Assembly (NCBI GenBank): GCA_036946415.1
Contig: JAQIJD010000004.1
Coordinates: 62,001 to 126,000 of the forward strand
Origin: Sphingomonas_Q fennica_A
Lineage (GTDB): Bacteria; Pseudomonadota; Alphaproteobacteria; Sphingomonadales; Sphingomonadaceae
DNA length: 64,000 nucleotides
Direction of reading: 5' to 3'
Below the pieces are notes generated by a model. It was not told the DNA's origin. It ran no database searches and saw only the letters and a program-made list of their open reading frames with translations. Position 1 is the stretch's first letter; each line of letters opens with the position of its first letter. Made by a program: the position numbers and the translations under genes. This document shows, piece after piece, positions 63,739 to 64,000 of the stretch.

Positions 63739-64000
63739 ATGGCGTTCAGTCCAATGAATTTGGCCTACGGGCTCGCCGAGCGGGTCACGGGCGCGAAGGA
63801 AATCGCGCGGGAAGTGAACGCCCTCGCCCAGTATAACAGCCTGACCTATAACGATGCCGACGCCGAACCCGGCGACGTCTTCTTCCACGTTTATTCGGAG
63901 GCGGGTGCGACGCATGGCAACATGGTCTCGCCCGATCGCACGCAGAAGATCGATTCGGTGGTCGGGGCGGGCGTGCGGACGATCCCGATGGCGGCCGATC
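63739..64000 (+). CDS. Unidentified gene, 3' end outside the window
   Basis: An ATG at 63739 with a GGGGGAGAGG ribosome site opens a frame that stays open to the window end (87 residues seen). The visible protein (MAFSPMNLAYGLAERVTGAKE, then NSLTYNDADAEPGDVFFHVY) is soluble, moderately acidic and free of membrane helices. I do not recognise the family. The 78 bases between it and the membrane-protein gene are the presumed divergent promoter region. Confidence 0.6.
   Translation, partial: MAFSPMNLAYGLAERVTGAKEIAREVNALAQYNSLTYNDADAEPGDVFFHVYSEAGATHGNMVSPDRTQKIDSVVGAGVRTIPMAAD

Overview
The window looks like chromosomal DNA of a high-GC alphaproteobacterium of the Sphingomonas type. The reasons are the hisZ-purA gene order, GC-rich third codon positions nearly throughout, two large TonB-dependent receptors, a TPR-sulfotransferase beside one of them, and intergenic palindromes with a CTCGACTTCGCTCGG core that are common in sphingomonads. 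No transposase, integrase, phage gene, rRNA or CRISPR array was seen. All identifications come from reading the translated sequence; no database search was run.

Positions 1-27,200 are mostly housekeeping. They hold the end of hisZ, purA, an arylamine N-acetyltransferase, a TfdA/TauD-type dioxygenase, lepA, tRNA-Pro(CGG), a cupin with an AarF/ABC1 kinase-like protein, and a Uup-type ABC-F ATPase. Next come a PepSY protein with an OmpR/histidine-kinase pair, three Tad-type pseudopilin-like genes (the first with a von Willebrand A domain), a sorbosone-dehydrogenase-like enzyme with an exported protein and a cation-efflux protein, mutL, the elongasome operon mreB-mreC-mreD-mrdA-rodA, and tRNA-Lys(CTT).

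Positions 27,200-40,300 are accessory. A minus-strand operon encodes a tryptophan-tryptophylquinone (TTQ) amine dehydrogenase: large subunit, MauE, MauD, TTQ small subunit and a monoheme cytochrome c, followed by a TetR regulator. A second cytochrome c is divergent. The arrangement resembles aromatic-amine dehydrogenase (aau) clusters more than methylamine (mau) clusters. Then come an MFS transporter and TPR-sulfotransferase divergent from a TonB receptor, a lactonase-like exported protein and a periplasmic glycerophosphodiesterase.

Positions 40,280-60,060 are the most interesting part. At least five transcription units appear to form one catabolic regulon. They encode a creatininase-family amidohydrolase, a cupin, an isochorismatase-like cysteine hydrolase, an HpxZ/AtzH-like protein, an FAD oxidase, a Rieske oxygenase, a flavodoxin-fold oxidoreductase, a THI5/NMT1-type ABC importer, two FolD paralogs, a TetR regulator, an ArgE-like deacylase, a cytosine-deaminase-like amidohydrolase, a CocE-like hydrolase, an AtzG/AtzE-type amidase pair and a TonB receptor. 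Four of the promoters share a motif (GTAAGCA-N4-ATG-N-ATA) lying between candidate -35 and -10 boxes. Two copies match at 28 of 29 positions although they are 7 kb apart. The gene content suggests uptake and stepwise oxidation, deamination and amide hydrolysis of a nitrogen heterocycle, possibly N-methylated, with one-carbon units passed to tetrahydrofolate. The substrate is not determined. One FolD paralog lacks the catalytic lysine and glutamine.

Positions 60,100-64,000 hold L-serine dehydratase, a PepSY/membrane-protein pair of the type linked to iron uptake, and the start of an unidentified gene. No stretch longer than 300 bases lacks a gene.
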